Origin: Maea johnstoni
Lineage: Eukaryota; Annelida; Polychaeta; Spionida; Magelonidae
Direction: 5' to 3'
DNA: 64,000 bases
NCBI GenBank assembly: GCA_963942565.1
Contig: OZ012690.1
Span: forward strand, 15,287,630 to 15,351,629
In this document: in pieces, positions 34,361 to 47,906 of the stretch
How the letters are laid out: each line of letters starts with the position of its first letter
Numbering within the stretch: the first letter of the stretch is position 1
Program-made: the position numbers and the translations under genes
The notes under the pieces: model-generated
The model's database searches: none
What the model was told of the DNA's origin: nothing
The model's input: only the letters and a program-made list of their open reading frames with translations

Positions 34361-34512
34361 AATATCTTGCAAAGCAATGGCAATATCTAAGAAAAAGCTG
34401 GTTGACGGTATCAACCTAATTCCTCATTTGATTTCCATATGGTTTTCAAGATTTGTATTTATGTTTGCGACCCTATAAGACATGTAGGGGTTGAATGCTT
34501 TATATCTGGGGT

Positions 34513-34639
34513 TTAACCTTTATGCTGCTGGCGGCTAATTCGGTCAATACAAAATGACGCAAAAAAAATACCTTAAACCATGTCATGCCATGTCTACTTG
34601 TGCTTTGGACAAAAGAAGCATCAGCATGGACAGGGTTAA
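34513..34639 (+). mobile_element. Short MITE family A copy
   Basis: TTAACCTTTATGCTGC at the left and ATGGACAGGGTTAA at the right, only 127 bp, with the middle shortened. Confidence 0.7.
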
Positions 34640-35329
34640 AGATAGACAACTGTATGACTCAACAAATATTTGAAATAATATTTGAAATTTCAAATAGTAT
34701 TTGAAAATTATTAGAAGGATTGTTAAATTCAACATTTACAAACATATTCAGTCATGCATATCTAAATATTGGTTTTGTTATGAAGGTATATTGATATGTT
34801 TCAAATTACAGATTTCAATTTACGTCCCTTTTTCTGCCATTTTGTGGCTAAGTTGTGACTAGCAAGTTGTAAGGGGTGGAGAAAAGTGGAAGAACCGTCT
34901 AACTCCAAGTTACTGGCAACTTTTTCACATGCTCCAGATGTGAAATGATATCCCTTCCATTCCTTTAGTTTTCCTTAGAAGATGTGGTTTTGTGTTTAAT
35001 ATTTCGTCGAAAAGTAATTGGTATGGAATTCGTAAAATATTTCAGAGGAGAGTTGTTTGTTGTTTATACTCATTTTAATACACCATAATACAACAAAGCA
35101 AAACAAAACAAAAAGAAATGAATTCAACCCCTTTGCCCTAAGAAAGGATTGTTTGATTTTTTCTTGTATCAATGCATGCTATAATCGTCCTCTAAACCTT
35201 TACCATGGAACAGAAAAAAACTAAAAAAATGAATTTTTAAACACCATGAAAAATGGCTGTTTATGACAGTGTATGATATTTTTATGACAATCAGTACACT
35301 ATAACTGTCCGTGTATGTTACATGAAATG
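34640..35329. other. Intergenic with dispersed repeat copy 2
   Basis: 34820-34950 matches the dispersed repeat at 29575-29725. A MITE B-like piece (TTCAGAGGAGAGTTGTTTG) lies near 35040. The rest is AT-rich. Confidence 0.4.
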
Positions 35330-36003
35330 GTACTCTTGCCGCAGGGGCGCAAATTTATTTAATGAAATGCAAGATCTCTTCTGCATGGCACAGCACACCC
35401 CCCCCCCCCCCAAAAAAAAAATGAAAAGTTTCTCTTTATTCTTATACGATAACAATCCATACCATCATCCATGTTCATATTGTATGAAGAGGTATGGTTG
35501 CTTTAGTACATAAAACGAAATGCTTGAGCAAGATCCATTCCTAGAGATGGCACAGAGCAGCCCGCCCCCCCCTTCCCCCACACACACAAAAAAATTTTTT
35601 TTCATTTTTTATTATAATAATGTATGCCATCATCCATGTTCATTTTACATAAGAGATATGATTGCTTCGATGCGTAAACAAAATACACAAGCAAGACACA
35701 TACCATATGGCATCGAGCCACCCCCTCCCCCCAACCAAAAAAAGAAAGAACTTTTCAAGAATTCATTTATAATTTTAATGCATGCCATTATCCATGATCA
35801 TTTTATAAGAAGAGGCATTGTTGTTTTGGTCCATAAATGAATTGTTCAAGCAAGATCCATTCTGTATGGCTAAAGAAATAACTTTTTAAAAATTCTTTTA
35901 TAACAATAATCCATGCCATCATCTATATTCATATTATATGAAGATGCATCGTTGCTTCGGCACGTAAACGAAATGCTCAAGCAAGATCCATTCCGTATGG
36001 CTG
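35330..36003. repeat. Degenerate ~130-165-bp tandem array with C-runs
   Basis: Four or five diverged units marked by CCATCATCCATGTTCAT (35463, 35627, 35785, 35914) and AGCAAGATCCATTC, two or three of them with poly-C next to poly-A. Confidence 0.8.
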
Positions 36004-36094
36004 CCGACAGGTGAAGATGTATCTGGGCATTATTCCGGCTATGCTGCGAGTCTCCGTGGCATGTTTGAATGTCTCACCGGGGAGCCATTGTGGC

Positions 36095-36677
36095 CATCAG
36101 CGGGTCAGAGGTGGGGAAAATGGCTATAATAGTACAGCACATAGAAGATAGGCCCGGTAATCATGACAAATCTGACCCCTACCCATACATCTTCATAGCA
36201 CTCCCAGAAAACAGCCTCGCTAGCTATCTGAATGGGGGCTACCCTGATGGCTGAGCGGTCTACAGCGGGTCAGAGGTGGGGAAAATGGCTATAATAGTGC
36301 AGCACATAGAAGATAGGCCCAGTAATCATGACAAATCTGACCCCTGCCTATACATCTCCATAGCACTCCCAGAAAACAGCCTCACTATCTGAATGGGGGC
36401 TTACCCTATGGCTGAGCGGTCTACAGCGGGTCAGAGGTGGGGAAAATGGCTATAATAGTGCAGCACATAGAAGATAGGCCCAGTAATCATGACAAATCTG
36501 ACCCCTGCCTATACATCTCCATAGCACTCCCAGAAAACAGCCTCACTATCTGAAGGGGGGCTACCCTATGACTGAGCGGTCTACGGCAGGTCAGAGGTGG
36601 GGAAAATGGCTATAATAGTACAGCACATAGAAGATAGGCCCGGTACTCACGACAAATCTGACCTCTGATCATACATC
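36095..36677. repeat. 160-165-bp tandem array, left part
   Basis: Units start CGGGTCAGAGGTGGGG at 36101, 36266, 36427 and 36587. The array is interrupted by the BEL/Pao element and resumes at 41662. Confidence 0.92.
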
Positions 36678-37129
36678 TGTGTAACAGCCTGATGTATTGT
36701 TTTTGTATTTAATTAGAATTGATTTAGGTTTGAGTGCTGCCCTCTATTATTTGATTTTGGTACTTAAGTGGTCAGAACAGGTTGACCACTAATCTGGTTC
36801 TCCAGGTATATTTTTAGCTGACTTGTGATGTCATACTGGGCAGGGCTCCTCACTTTCAACCCAGCTCTTGAGAGAGTAGGACCATACAGCCGGTAATTAT
36901 AAGATTTAGCCTTTTTTAGTCCATTTCGATACATTTACTTGTATTTCCTTAGTTTAGCCGGTTTGTGTTATAGTATTCTTAGACATGTTTGTTTTTCATT
37001 ATTTTCAGTAAACCATCTTTGTATCACCATATCATCCATTTGAAAGAACGTCACATCATATGTAAACCACGAAAGAGAAATACAGATTTCCTCAACACGA
37101 ATGAAACCTTGTCGTTTTTGATCCCCACA
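36678..37129 (+). repeat. 5' LTR of the BEL/Pao element
   Basis: Matches the copy at 41210-41661 base for base as far as I can read. Confidence 0.92.
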
Positions 37130-37190
37130 TGCGTTTACGGCTCAGTCCTGAGCTGCAAGAAGTCAGAAAGAGAAAAGAACAGAAAGAACC

Positions 37191-40100
37191 ATGGCTGAGA
37201 GAAGAGAAAAGAGATCTCTAACACAAAAAGGGCGTGAGTACCTAAAAGGGGTTAAGCTGAAAACCCTTGATAAGACTTACAAGAAGCTGAATAAGCTAAT
37301 GAATGACATTGACTTCAAGATATTAGTTGAGGACAATATAAGCACACTGTACATGCAATGGCTCATCCTGTATGACCAGTTTATGGACACAAATGAGGAG
37401 TACCGTGAACTTTTGGATACTGGAGAGAAAGAAGACCATGATATGAATATGAGTGTTAGCTGTTTAACTGCTCTAACTGCTTTTAAGGCTTATGCTGAGA
37501 GATACATGCTTAAAAGTCATCCTAAGCCTGCAAGTGCGTCTGTGTGTCCTCAGGACAGTGCTTCCCAGGCTGGCAGAGCAGGCAAATCCAATGTGTCTAA
37601 GCATAGCAGAACCAGTGTGTCATCTGTGACAAGCAGTATATTGCGGGAAAGGCAGAAGAAAGCCGAGTTGGAGGCGAGACGCCAGACCATGGAGGAAAGG
37701 CACAAGATAGAACTAGAGAAACTCCACCTGAAGATGCGTGAAGAGAAATTGACTTTAAAGACTGAACTTGATGTATCTAATGCAAAAAGTAGTGTTCTTG
37801 ATTCTTTTATGCAAACTAGGTCACAAGTAGGTTTTAGTGACACTGAAATGAACAGAGTTGATCATGGGTGTAATGAGAATGACAATGTTGAAAATGAGAG
37901 TGTTATGTCAAAATGTTCTCATAAAGGTGTCCTGGTGTCACAACAGCCTCGTTGTTCCCCCTCTCTTGTTCCACCTCCCAGTATTGATCCTCCTGTGCCC
38001 TCTAGTAGTTTTGGTATTCAGGGTCAGGTGCAATCCACTGAAATGTTACCCCAGAGTCATGAAATGTGTGCTCCCAATGGAGCGCCCCCTGGTGTAAGGG
38101 ATAAGAGTTATAATGTTGAGTCTACCAATTGTTCACCCATCATTTCTACTCCATGCTTTTCAGGTCCAACCAAGAATGTCGCTTTTCGCTCTATGTTTGA
38201 TATTCCAGTGTCCTATGCGCCTGCGCCACCTATACAGACCTACGATCCATACGCGTCCTCCACACACAGACCTATGCCTGAAATGGCTCAGCCGGTGGCG
38301 CCACCATCACAAATGCGTTCTCCATGTGCACCCCCGGAATGGTACATGCCACCGACATCGCCAGTGCCTCAAGCTCCACCTGCAGGCCAGTTTCAAGGTG
38401 GTATTGGCCAGAATGCACCGTATATGAATTTCCCAAGTCAAAGTGCCACTGCAGCAGTGAATGAGTCAAGTGCCCAGTTAGCGCGCCTTTTAAGAAAGCC
38501 GTCTTCAGAAATCAAGAAGTTCAGTGGTGACCCCATGGACTATAAGAGGTTTTTGCGCCAGTTCAACTCACGTGTGGTGGTAAACGCGGACACTGAAGAA
38601 GAATGTATGAACTACTTGGAGCAATTTACAGATGGTGAAGCTCACCGCGTGGTGTGTGGGTTTGGTCACCTTGACAACGGATATCACGCTGCACTCCAGG
38701 AGCTTGATCTGAGGTATGGCAACCCTCGCGTCATCGTGAGTTCCTTCATCAGGAAAGCTCTTGATTGGCACCCAATCAGAGCAGACGACCCTAAAGGCCT
38801 GAACGAGTTCTCTATATTTTTGAGCGAGTGTCTCTACGCGGTGAAGTTGGTGAATACAGGTGGGACTCTTGACAGCCTAGAAGACCTCAAGCGCCTCATT
38901 AGCAAGCTCCCATTCCATATGCATGATCGGTGGAGAAATCGGGTTCTGGGTTCCTCAACATATCGGCACCCTGATTTTGAGCAGTTCGTAGCGTTCGTCA
39001 GAGAAGAAGCCAGGAAGTCCAACGATCCAGCATTTGGACGAGAAGCCATTTCCAAATATACTAAAGAACAGCAAGACAAGAGAGAAGGAAAGCCGAAGGT
39101 CAAGGCCAGCTATGCTGCGATGGCGGAAGAAGATGTGCAATCCGATCCTAAAGTTAGCATCACGAATGCAGCTACTTTACAGACAGGTACAGGCAAAAGT
39201 ATAGACAAGGAAGATGTCAGAGTACCTGAAACAGCTCAAGGTGGTGAAATGAAGAGAATGGATCGGTGCGCCCATTGTTCGTCCAGTGGTCATCTTTTAG
39301 ATGCATGTCTGCCATTCAGCAAGCTGCCGATTTTAGACAAGTTGGCATATTTCAGAGCAAGAGGAATGTGCTTCGGATGTTTAGAGCGAGGACATATGAG
39401 AATAGAATGCACACAGAGGAAAAGATGTGACAAGTGCCACAGACGTCATCCAACAGTACTCCATGATGACGACGACGACTATCCTCAGACAAATTCGACC
39501 GAAATTAAAGAAACGATCATCTCCAGCGCCAGTGTTGACCACCCTGAAGATGATTTGGATGGCGAAAGCACCATGGCGATCATTCCCGTCAAGGTTCGCG
39601 AGAAAAACAGTACGAGAGAAATCGTCACTTACGCATTTCTTGACCCAGGTAGCACCGCTTCCTTCATAACAGACGATCTGATGACAAATCTAGGGTGTGA
39701 AGGCAAGAAAATGAAGATCACGCTTGAGACTCTTGGACGAACTCACTCAACGTACACCCATGCAGTGAAAGGGCTAGAAGTTGTTGGATTAGAGGGATCG
39801 TCAGTCATCCAAATCTCGCGTGTGTACTCAAGAAAGGATCTCCCAGTCAGCGCCAGACACATACCGACCCAGAAGGACATAGACAAGTGGCGCCACCTGG
39901 ATGGGATCCAGTTGCCGAAAGCAGATTGCGACATTGGTTTGTTGATCGGAAACAACGTGCCCGATGTCTACACCCCACTCGAAGTTCGCACAGGTCCGAT
40001 TGGAAGTCCTCACGCTACACTAAGTCGTAAAGGGTGGATTCCGTGGAACGTGATCAGAGATGGCCCCAGGGTGACGGAAACAGCAGTAGCGACATCGTGT

Positions 40101-40919
40101 TTCACTCATGTCATCACGGAGCAATTGGAATCCTTAGAGACCCTGGTGAGAGACTCCATCAATCGGGACTTTCCTGAGCGAGCGATTGACGACAAGCGTG
40201 GACCCTCGAGAGAAGATGTGAAGTTTTTAGAGAAAATGGAGTCAGGAACAATGGTCAACGGCCACTACCTCTTACCGTTACCTTTCAGAGATGAAAACGG
40301 AGAACGAGACACAGACTCGTGCATCAACGCTGATCGCGAACTGAGATCCGAGATCGAAATATGGAACAAGAGCAAGATTTCCGAATATCGAAGTGAACGA
40401 GAGATCGAGTCGGAGTACGATTCGCCAAGTGCCTCACACTTTGAAGGCGTATGTGAACGCATGATCCGTCCCACGCCCGAAATCATGTACTCACTGAACA
40501 AAGAAGAGCCTCACAAGTTGGACGAAGAATCCCTACAAACTCTGTTGTGCGAGGTGGAAGCCATCTTGAATAGCCCCCCAATCACCAAAGTCCACAACAA
40601 CCCAAATGATCTCCAAGCCTTGGCGCCAAATCACCTGATACTGGGATGCCAGGGTGAGATGACCCTTCCAGGGGTTTTCAACGAACAAGACTGCTACTCC
40701 CGTAGATGCTGGAGACACGTCCAATACGTGGCGGATGTCTTCTGGTCCAGGTGGACGAAGGAATATCTCCCATTGTTGCGGGAGCGACAGAAATGGCTGC
40801 GTCCAAGTAGAAACGTGGCTGTCGGTGATGTGGTGTTATTGGTAGACCAGTCCCCTAGAAATGCTTGGGCCCTTGGGCGGGTGGTTTCCATAGTAACAGA
40901 TAAGAAAGGGTACGCCTGA
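37191..40919 (+). CDS. BEL/Pao gag-pol-type polyprotein (fossil element, incomplete)
   Basis: One frame of 1,242 codons starting at an ACCATGG context 61 bases after the 5' LTR. Parts visible in order: charged coiled-coil-like gag start; Pro-rich stretch; a DUF1759-type gag domain (KKFSGDPMDYKRFLRQFNSR); two CCHC-like knuckles (CAHCSSSGHLLDAC and CFGCLERGHMRIEC); a DUF1758-type aspartic protease (FLDPGSTASFI); and a C-terminal integrase-end/DUF5641 region (WSRWTKEYLPLLRERQKW). These names together are diagnostic of BEL/Pao. The polyprotein is shorter than usual for the family and I treat it as a broken copy. Confidence 0.9.
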   Translation: MAERREKRSLTQKGREYLKGVKLKTLDKTYKKLNKLMNDIDFKILVEDNISTLYMQWLILYDQFMDTNEEYRELLDTGEKEDHDMNMSVSCLTALTAFKAYAERYMLKSHPKPASASVCPQDSASQAGRAGKSNVSKHSRTSVSSVTSSILRERQKKAELEARRQTMEERHKIELEKLHLKMREEKLTLKTELDVSNAKSSVLDSFMQTRSQVGFSDTEMNRVDHGCNENDNVENESVMSKCSHKGVLVSQQPRCSPSLVPPPSIDPPVPSSSFGIQGQVQSTEMLPQSHEMCAPNGAPPGVRDKSYNVESTNCSPIISTPCFSGPTKNVAFRSMFDIPVSYAPAPPIQTYDPYASSTHRPMPEMAQPVAPPSQMRSPCAPPEWYMPPTSPVPQAPPAGQFQGGIGQNAPYMNFPSQSATAAVNESSAQLARLLRKPSSEIKKFSGDPMDYKRFLRQFNSRVVVNADTEEECMNYLEQFTDGEAHRVVCGFGHLDNGYHAALQELDLRYGNPRVIVSSFIRKALDWHPIRADDPKGLNEFSIFLSECLYAVKLVNTGGTLDSLEDLKRLISKLPFHMHDRWRNRVLGSSTYRHPDFEQFVAFVREEARKSNDPAFGREAISKYTKEQQDKREGKPKVKASYAAMAEEDVQSDPKVSITNAATLQTGTGKSIDKEDVRVPETAQGGEMKRMDRCAHCSSSGHLLDACLPFSKLPILDKLAYFRARGMCFGCLERGHMRIECTQRKRCDKCHRRHPTVLHDDDDDYPQTNSTEIKETIISSASVDHPEDDLDGESTMAIIPVKVREKNSTREIVTYAFLDPGSTASFITDDLMTNLGCEGKKMKITLETLGRTHSTYTHAVKGLEVVGLEGSSVIQISRVYSRKDLPVSARHIPTQKDIDKWRHLDGIQLPKADCDIGLLIGNNVPDVYTPLEVRTGPIGSPHATLSRKGWIPWNVIRDGPRVTETAVATSCFTHVITEQLESLETLVRDSINRDFPERAIDDKRGPSREDVKFLEKMESGTMVNGHYLLPLPFRDENGERDTDSCINADRELRSEIEIWNKSKISEYRSEREIESEYDSPSASHFEGVCERMIRPTPEIMYSLNKEEPHKLDEESLQTLLCEVEAILNSPPITKVHNNPNDLQALAPNHLILGCQGEMTLPGVFNEQDCYSRRCWRHVQYVADVFWSRWTKEYLPLLRERQKWLRPSRNVAVGDVVLLVDQSPRNAWALGRVVSIVTDKKGYA

Positions 40920-41209
40920 GAGGCTGTGGTGACAACAGGATCAAATGAGTTAAGACGCCCAGTCCATAAGTTATGTATGGTATTGGAATGTGAGGATTGA
41001 GTAAGAACAAGCAATAAATGTGGTTTTGAAAGAGTTAAAAGAACTCAGAGTAACGGTTTCTCAGTTTATTGAAGTAAGCAACTTGCTAGTAGATTGACAA
41101 TCGTTGACAAATTTGTAAGCATTAAGGCAAAGATTGCAAGTTTAACATTAGGCTGTTTTACAGGTTAATTTTGTAAATTGGTAATCTGATATTCCCAATT
41201 GGAGGGGTG

Positions 41210-41661
41210 TGTGTAACAGCCTGATGTATTGTTTTTGTATTTAATTAGAATTGATTTAGGTTTGAGTGCTGCCCTCTATTATTTGATTTTGGTACTTAAG
41301 TGGTCAGAACAGGTTGACCACTAATCTGGTTCTCCAGGTATATTTTTAGCTGACTTGTGATGTCATACTGGGCAGGGCTCCTCACTTTCAACCCAGCTCT
41401 TGAGAGAGTAGGACCATACAGCCGGTAATTATAAGATTTAGCCTTTTTTAGTCCATTTCGATACATTTACTTGTATTTCCTTAGTTTAGCCGGTTTGTGT
41501 TATAGTATTCTTAGACATGTTTGTTTTTCATTATTTTCAGTAAACCATCTTTGTATCACCATATCATCCATTTGAAAGAACGTCACATCATATGTAAACC
41601 ACGAAAGAGAAATACAGATTTCCTCAACACGAATGAAACCTTGTCGTTTTTGATCCCCACA
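41210..41661 (+). repeat. 3' LTR of the BEL/Pao element
   Basis: Preceded by a purine-rich stretch (TTGGAGGGG) that could be the polypurine tract. Confidence 0.92.
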
Positions 41662-42385
41662 ATCTCCATATAGCACCCAGAAAACAGCCTCACTATCTGA
41701 AGGGGGGGCTACCCTGATGGCTGAGCGGTCTACAGCAGAGGTGGGGAAAATGGCTATAATAGTACAGCACATAGAAGATAGACCCGGTAATCATGACAAA
41801 TCTGACCCATGCACATACATCTCTATAGCACTCCAAGAAAACAGCCTCGCTATCTGAATGTGGGCTTACCCTATGGCTGAGCGGTCTAGAGCAGGTCAGA
41901 GGTGGGGAAAATGGCTATAATAGTACAGCACATAGAAGATAGGCCCAGTAATCATGACAAATCTGACCCCTACCCATACATCTCCATAGCACTCCCAGAA
42001 AACAGCCTCACTATCTGAATGGGGGCTTACCCTATGGCTGAGCAGTCTACAGCAGGTCAGAGGTGGGGAAAATGGCTATAATAGTACAGCACATAGAAGA
42101 CAGGCCCGGTAATCATGACAAATCTGACCCCTGCACATACATCTCTATAGCACCCCCAGAAAACAGCCTCACTATCTGAATGGGGGCTTACCCTGATGGC
42201 TGAGCGGTCTACAGCGGGTCAGAGGTTGGGAAAATGGCTATAATAGTACAGCACATGGAAGATAAGCCCAGTAATCATGACAAATCTGACCCCTGCTCAT
42301 ACATCTCCATAGCACTCCCAGAAAACAGCCTCGCTATCTGTATAGGGGCTATCCTGATGGCTGAGCGGTCTACGGCGTCATCACT
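41662..42385. repeat. 160-165-bp tandem array, right part
   Basis: The same units as 36095-36677 (TACAGCACATAGAAGATAG, GGGGGCTTACCCTATGGCTG) resume directly after the 3' LTR and end near 42385. Confidence 0.92.
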
Positions 42386-43082
<697 letters not shown>

Positions 43083-43229
43083 TATAAATATAATAGACCT
43101 CTCTGCTTATACAATATGTTGAAATATTATCCAAATAGGTAAAAATATACTTTGGACAGCCTTTGCTGTTGCTTTGACTCACACGCTATGTGATCGAGTT
43201 ATTGATATGCATGGCTTATTTTTTGATGT

Positions 43230-43690
43230 GTTATCCACGGGTGTTTGTACAACCAAACACTGGCAGACGTCCGGTCGACTGGTGCAGGAATTAAATGTAG
43301 GTACTGTTCAAGCATGGATGAGTTCAAGGCTCAACCCAGTGGCGACGCTGGTTCCCAAAACAACAAAATTGTCACTATTTTTACTTCCAATTTTGATGAT
43401 CAGTCCCAATTTTTGAAGACCAATTTTTTTTTGATAATATGCATACGACTAAAAGGCATAATTTCTGTTTTTCCTATCTATGTTTATTTAAAAGGTATAC
43501 TTTCCTTCTTTCCAATATTATTTCTACCTAGTTTCTGCAGGTATTATCCTGGTTGTACAACCAGGCACTGGCAGACGACCAGTGGACTGGTGCAGAATTA
43601 AATGTCAGTACTAATACAAGCATGGTGGATTGCTTTAAGGCTCAACTCAGTGCCTGGCCCTCAAACCAAATGTAGCTAAGAATTCCAAGG
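43230..43690. repeat. Diverged ~110-bp direct repeat, two copies
   Basis: TGTACAACCAAACACTGGCAG...TTAAATGTAGGTACTG (43243) and TGTACAACCAGGCACTGGCAG (43553) run in parallel through CTCAACCCAGTGGC/CTCAACTCAGTGCC. Confidence 0.65.
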
Positions 43691-44743
43691 AATCCTAGGA
43701 TAATGCTAGGATTTTCTTGGAAGTCTCATCTACGACGTCAGGGCCTGACACTGGTTTCTACAACAACAAATTTGTCTTCATATACACCCTGTCATAATCG
43801 TATCATAAACGCGTTTCTATGGAGAAATCATTTGTATCACAGTCAACCATCACCTAATCACCAATTCCTCTGCATTAATCCTGCATTAATCGCATCAGAC
43901 CGCTGGTCTTATCAAAATGAATATGCAATTTCAGCAAAGCCATTAGGAGGACCTCCCATAATGAGTGATTGTGAGGGATATGATGACAACAAAACTATGC
44001 TAATCTAGCTCGGTGTGGACGTATAATTGTCATCAAATGTGCAAGAAAAGTGCCAAAAACATCATAACAAAACAATCTACCTCAACTATGAATCCATTAA
44101 GTGTATTAATAGACTGTCCATTTGGTATAAAAGTACCATCATTGAATCTTGCAATCATATCGCTGCTTATAATTACTAGTTTCGAATGTATTTGTTTCTA
44201 CTTGACAGTGTGAACAATAACTCCAATCAAATCACAAAGAAAGATCACTGAAAGTGTCAGGGGTGTCAAACTGTTGCATTGTTGCACCATCATGCGACAG
44301 CGGTCTCAAAACGTGCAATCCTTTAATCACTGTGAAATTCTGGAAATTTTCAATCCTTTATTCACTGTTAAATTCAGGAAATTTTCGGAAAACTTGAAGA
44401 AATGATTCTGTTAAATGTTTCATGTGTATTTCCTAACACTGATTGTACTTAGAATACAATGTTTATTAACTCCATTTACCACCTATTGATTGATATAGGT
44501 CTTCGTTATTGCTACAAGGTTGATATGGTAGTGCCATCTGGTGACCGTATTCAAACTGATGTTTCGCACAGCGCCTACCAAAGATTGCTGTGCTCAGGGA
44601 CCAATTATCTTTGCTCTAATAATTTCTAATAAACTCCTGGCATTTTCCTAACATGGTCCAAGGAACTCCTGGGTATTCCAAGGATCATTAGATAAGGGTA
44701 AAAACCTTATCCCCTTCCTCCTCATCAGACCAGCTACGACTTG
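43691..44743. other. Intergenic, no gene seen
   Basis: AT-rich unique sequence. TTTAATCACTGTGAAATTC and TTTATTCACTGTTAAATTC form a small direct repeat at 44322 and 44357. The open frame at 43703-44008 (101 codons) has no family signature. Confidence 0.4.
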
Positions 44744-44952
44744 TTAATGCTCACAGCAGCCAAAAGCGGCCTGACAGTTTTGATCAAACCTATCAAGCAA
44801 AAGCATAGTTGTGAAAATATTTGAAGGAGAAATATTAAATAGAATACTACTAACAACTCTCCTTCAAATATTTTGTAAAATTATTTTCAATTCTCAAGTT
44901 ATCGTCAAAAGTAATTTAGATGCAGACAATTTCTAGAGAATTAATGGATTTA
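44744..44952 (-). mobile_element. MITE family B, diverged
   Basis: TTAATGCTCACAGCAGCCAA at the left, then ATATTTGAAGGAGAAATATT and AACTCTCCTTCAAATATTTT, ending AGAGAATTAATGG. Confidence 0.7.
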
Positions 44953-45389
44953 TAAGCCATCACTTAGCAGAGTGAGAAACAAAATATCACAGAGCCTCAA
45001 TAGCCTTCGATACACACAACGATTATTCATACAAGTGTGCAACCATACACTGATGGTACATTTCTTTTATCATCAAGCACAAACTATCTGACGTAAAATA
45101 TTGCTTGGACTACAGATTCGCAATTATGTTGGACCCATCGGTCTGTGAAAAGATTTGTTATGTATTACATCTGTCTTAGATGTCAGTGTAACAATAACCA
45201 TCTATAAAGTATAAGTGCATATTGTGACAATATTGACCAGTCAATATAGGCCTGCTTCTTTCAGTAATGCATGTGACAAAAGCAAAAATAACCAAACTTC
45301 TATCAACTTAAATTATCTCTCATAACTATGTTTAAGTTCAAGAATTCTGAATGACATGTCTGCATTCTTCCTTATCAATCTGAATTAAA

Positions 45390-46120
<731 letters not shown>

Positions 46121-46293
46121 ACAAATCCCTTGTTTGCCCATTGCTTGTTTTACGCTCGTCAACATCCATTCCCTATGATCGCGTTCCCCGCCTCTGGTGT
46201 CTTTGTATGCCTGTGACTCACACAATCATTTTCCATTAACCCCCAAAATGAGGGTTTATGGCCCGCTCTACGTGAATAATGGCTACGAGTTGG

Positions 46294-46518
46294 TTGACCC
46301 ATTCATACTCAGAGATCCCCTAGTGAAGTACCGTCTGCTACTCTCATACTTTTCAAAATAACTTGGGAATAAAGCAAAAGCTGACAAAATATTTGAAGAA
46401 GAGTTGCTGTTTGACTTCTGTTTAACATTTCTCCTTCAATCATTTTCCAAAAAAACTCTTTTGTTAGGGCAATATAGCCAAAATTGTCAGGCCTGTTTTA
46501 GCCTCTCTGAGCATTAAG
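46294..46518 (+). mobile_element. MITE family B, diverged
   Basis: TTGACCCATTCATACTCAGA at the left, AAATATTTGAAGAAGAGTTG and AACATTTCTCCTTCAATC inside, TGAGCATTAAGGCGACC at the right. Confidence 0.7.
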
Positions 46519-46587
46519 GCGACCCGTAATTGAATTGTAGTTTCCCGGATCCTCCGACCGAAAAGAAAACCACCTGACTGAAGAGTC

Positions 46588-46861
46588 ATATTTCCCCTGA
46601 ATGCCAACAGATATTAACGAACGCACCTAGATTTCTTAATTAAATCAAATTCCCATGAAAGAAGCAAGATTGCACCAAACACATCTTCTAGACTTTTATT
46701 AGTATACCCGATTTTCATTGCAAGGATTGTCACCAAATGTCATTAAGTACACTCATATTTCCCCTGAATGCCTACAGATATTAACGAACGGACCTAGATT
46801 TCTAAATTAAATCAAATTCCCATGAAAGAAACGAGATTCCACCGAACGCATCTTCTAAACT
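46588..46861. repeat. ~165-bp tandem duplication
   Basis: CATATTTCCCCTGAATGCC and AAATTCCCATGAAAGAA recur 165 bases apart (46588 and 46753). Confidence 0.85.
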
Positions 46862-47149
46862 CAATGAATGCGCCGAGAGCGGAACAGTCAGTTCCCTGGA
46901 TGAAACCGACACGATTGCCCGACATTCCTCCTTCTAGCGAGCGAGCGACAAACTTTTCCCGTCGGCTACGTAGGCTGAAGACACCGACTGTCGCGGAGAA
47001 AGCCGGCGGTGCTTAATGCAGTTAATTAATAGGCCACGTTGTATAATAGCCCACTTTATAATGGGATAAAACAGCATCTGTAAAGGCATGCAATTAATTA
47101 CCGCTGAGTTGTCAGCCGGCTCTCCCTGCATGCCTCCAAACACCACATC
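46862..47149. other. Complex single-copy island
   Basis: CpG-bearing sequence followed by several homeodomain-like TTAATTAA/CAATTAATTA cores (47022-47030, 47091-47099). No coding evidence. Candidate regulatory DNA by composition. Confidence 0.3.
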
Positions 47150-47906
47150 GCATCATATAATCACCACTGCTGCGACGACTAAGACTCAAGGATAAGACTC
47201 AAGGACAGCAGCTAGCCTAGAATCTGGGCTCTCTATACTTAATTCCACACTCTAGGAGCATTATATATAGGGATAGGTACCGGTACTCGCTATGATGCCA
47301 AATACCAAAATTGAATGGGAAAAAAATATCATATCACCACTGCTGCGACTAAGACTCTGGAAGGACAAGAACACCACCTAGCCTAGAACCTAGGCTTTCT
47401 CTATACATAATTTCACACTCTGGCAGCATCATATATAGGGATAGATACTATTACTTGCTACAATACCAAATACTGATATTGGATGGGAAAATGTCATACT
47501 GCAGGCCTCCAAACACCGCATCACATCATATAATCACCACTGCTGCGACTAAGACTCAAGGACAGCAGCTAGCCTAGAATCAGGGCTTTCTATACATAAT
47601 TCCACACTCTAGGAGCATTGTAAATAGAGATAGATACTATTACTTGCTACAATACCAAATACTGATATTGGATGGGAAATTGTCATACTGCATGCCTCCA
47701 AACACAACATCACATCATATAATCACCACTGCTGCGACTAAGACTCTTGAAGGACAGGAACAGCAGCTAGCCTAGAATCAGGGCTCTCCATACATAATTC
47801 CACACTCTAGGGGCATTATATATATAGGGATTGGCACCAGTACTTGCTATGATACCAAATACCAAAATTGAAAGAGAAAAAAGTATCATTTCACCACTGC
47901 CACTTA
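47150..47906. repeat. 174-200-bp tandem array, left part
   Basis: Four or five units with TAATCACCACTGCTGCGACT, GGACAGCAGCTAGCCTAGAA and ATATATAGGGATAGGTAC. Interrupted by the element at 47907-50118 and continued at 50119 and 50530-51060. Confidence 0.9.

Larger units (their letters stand above)
36678..41661 (+). mobile_element. BEL/Pao LTR retroelement, incomplete copy
   Basis: LTRs at about 36678-37129 and 41210-41661 (about 452 bp, TGTGTAAC...CCCCACA) look identical by eye, which suggests a very recent insertion. ATCT borders both sides if the left edge is placed one base in. The internal region carries one long gag-pol-type frame. The element sits inside a tandem array that continues on both sides. 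It is shorter than a full BEL/Pao element and not every expected pol part is visible. I read it as broken, with about one major loss. Confidence 0.93.
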
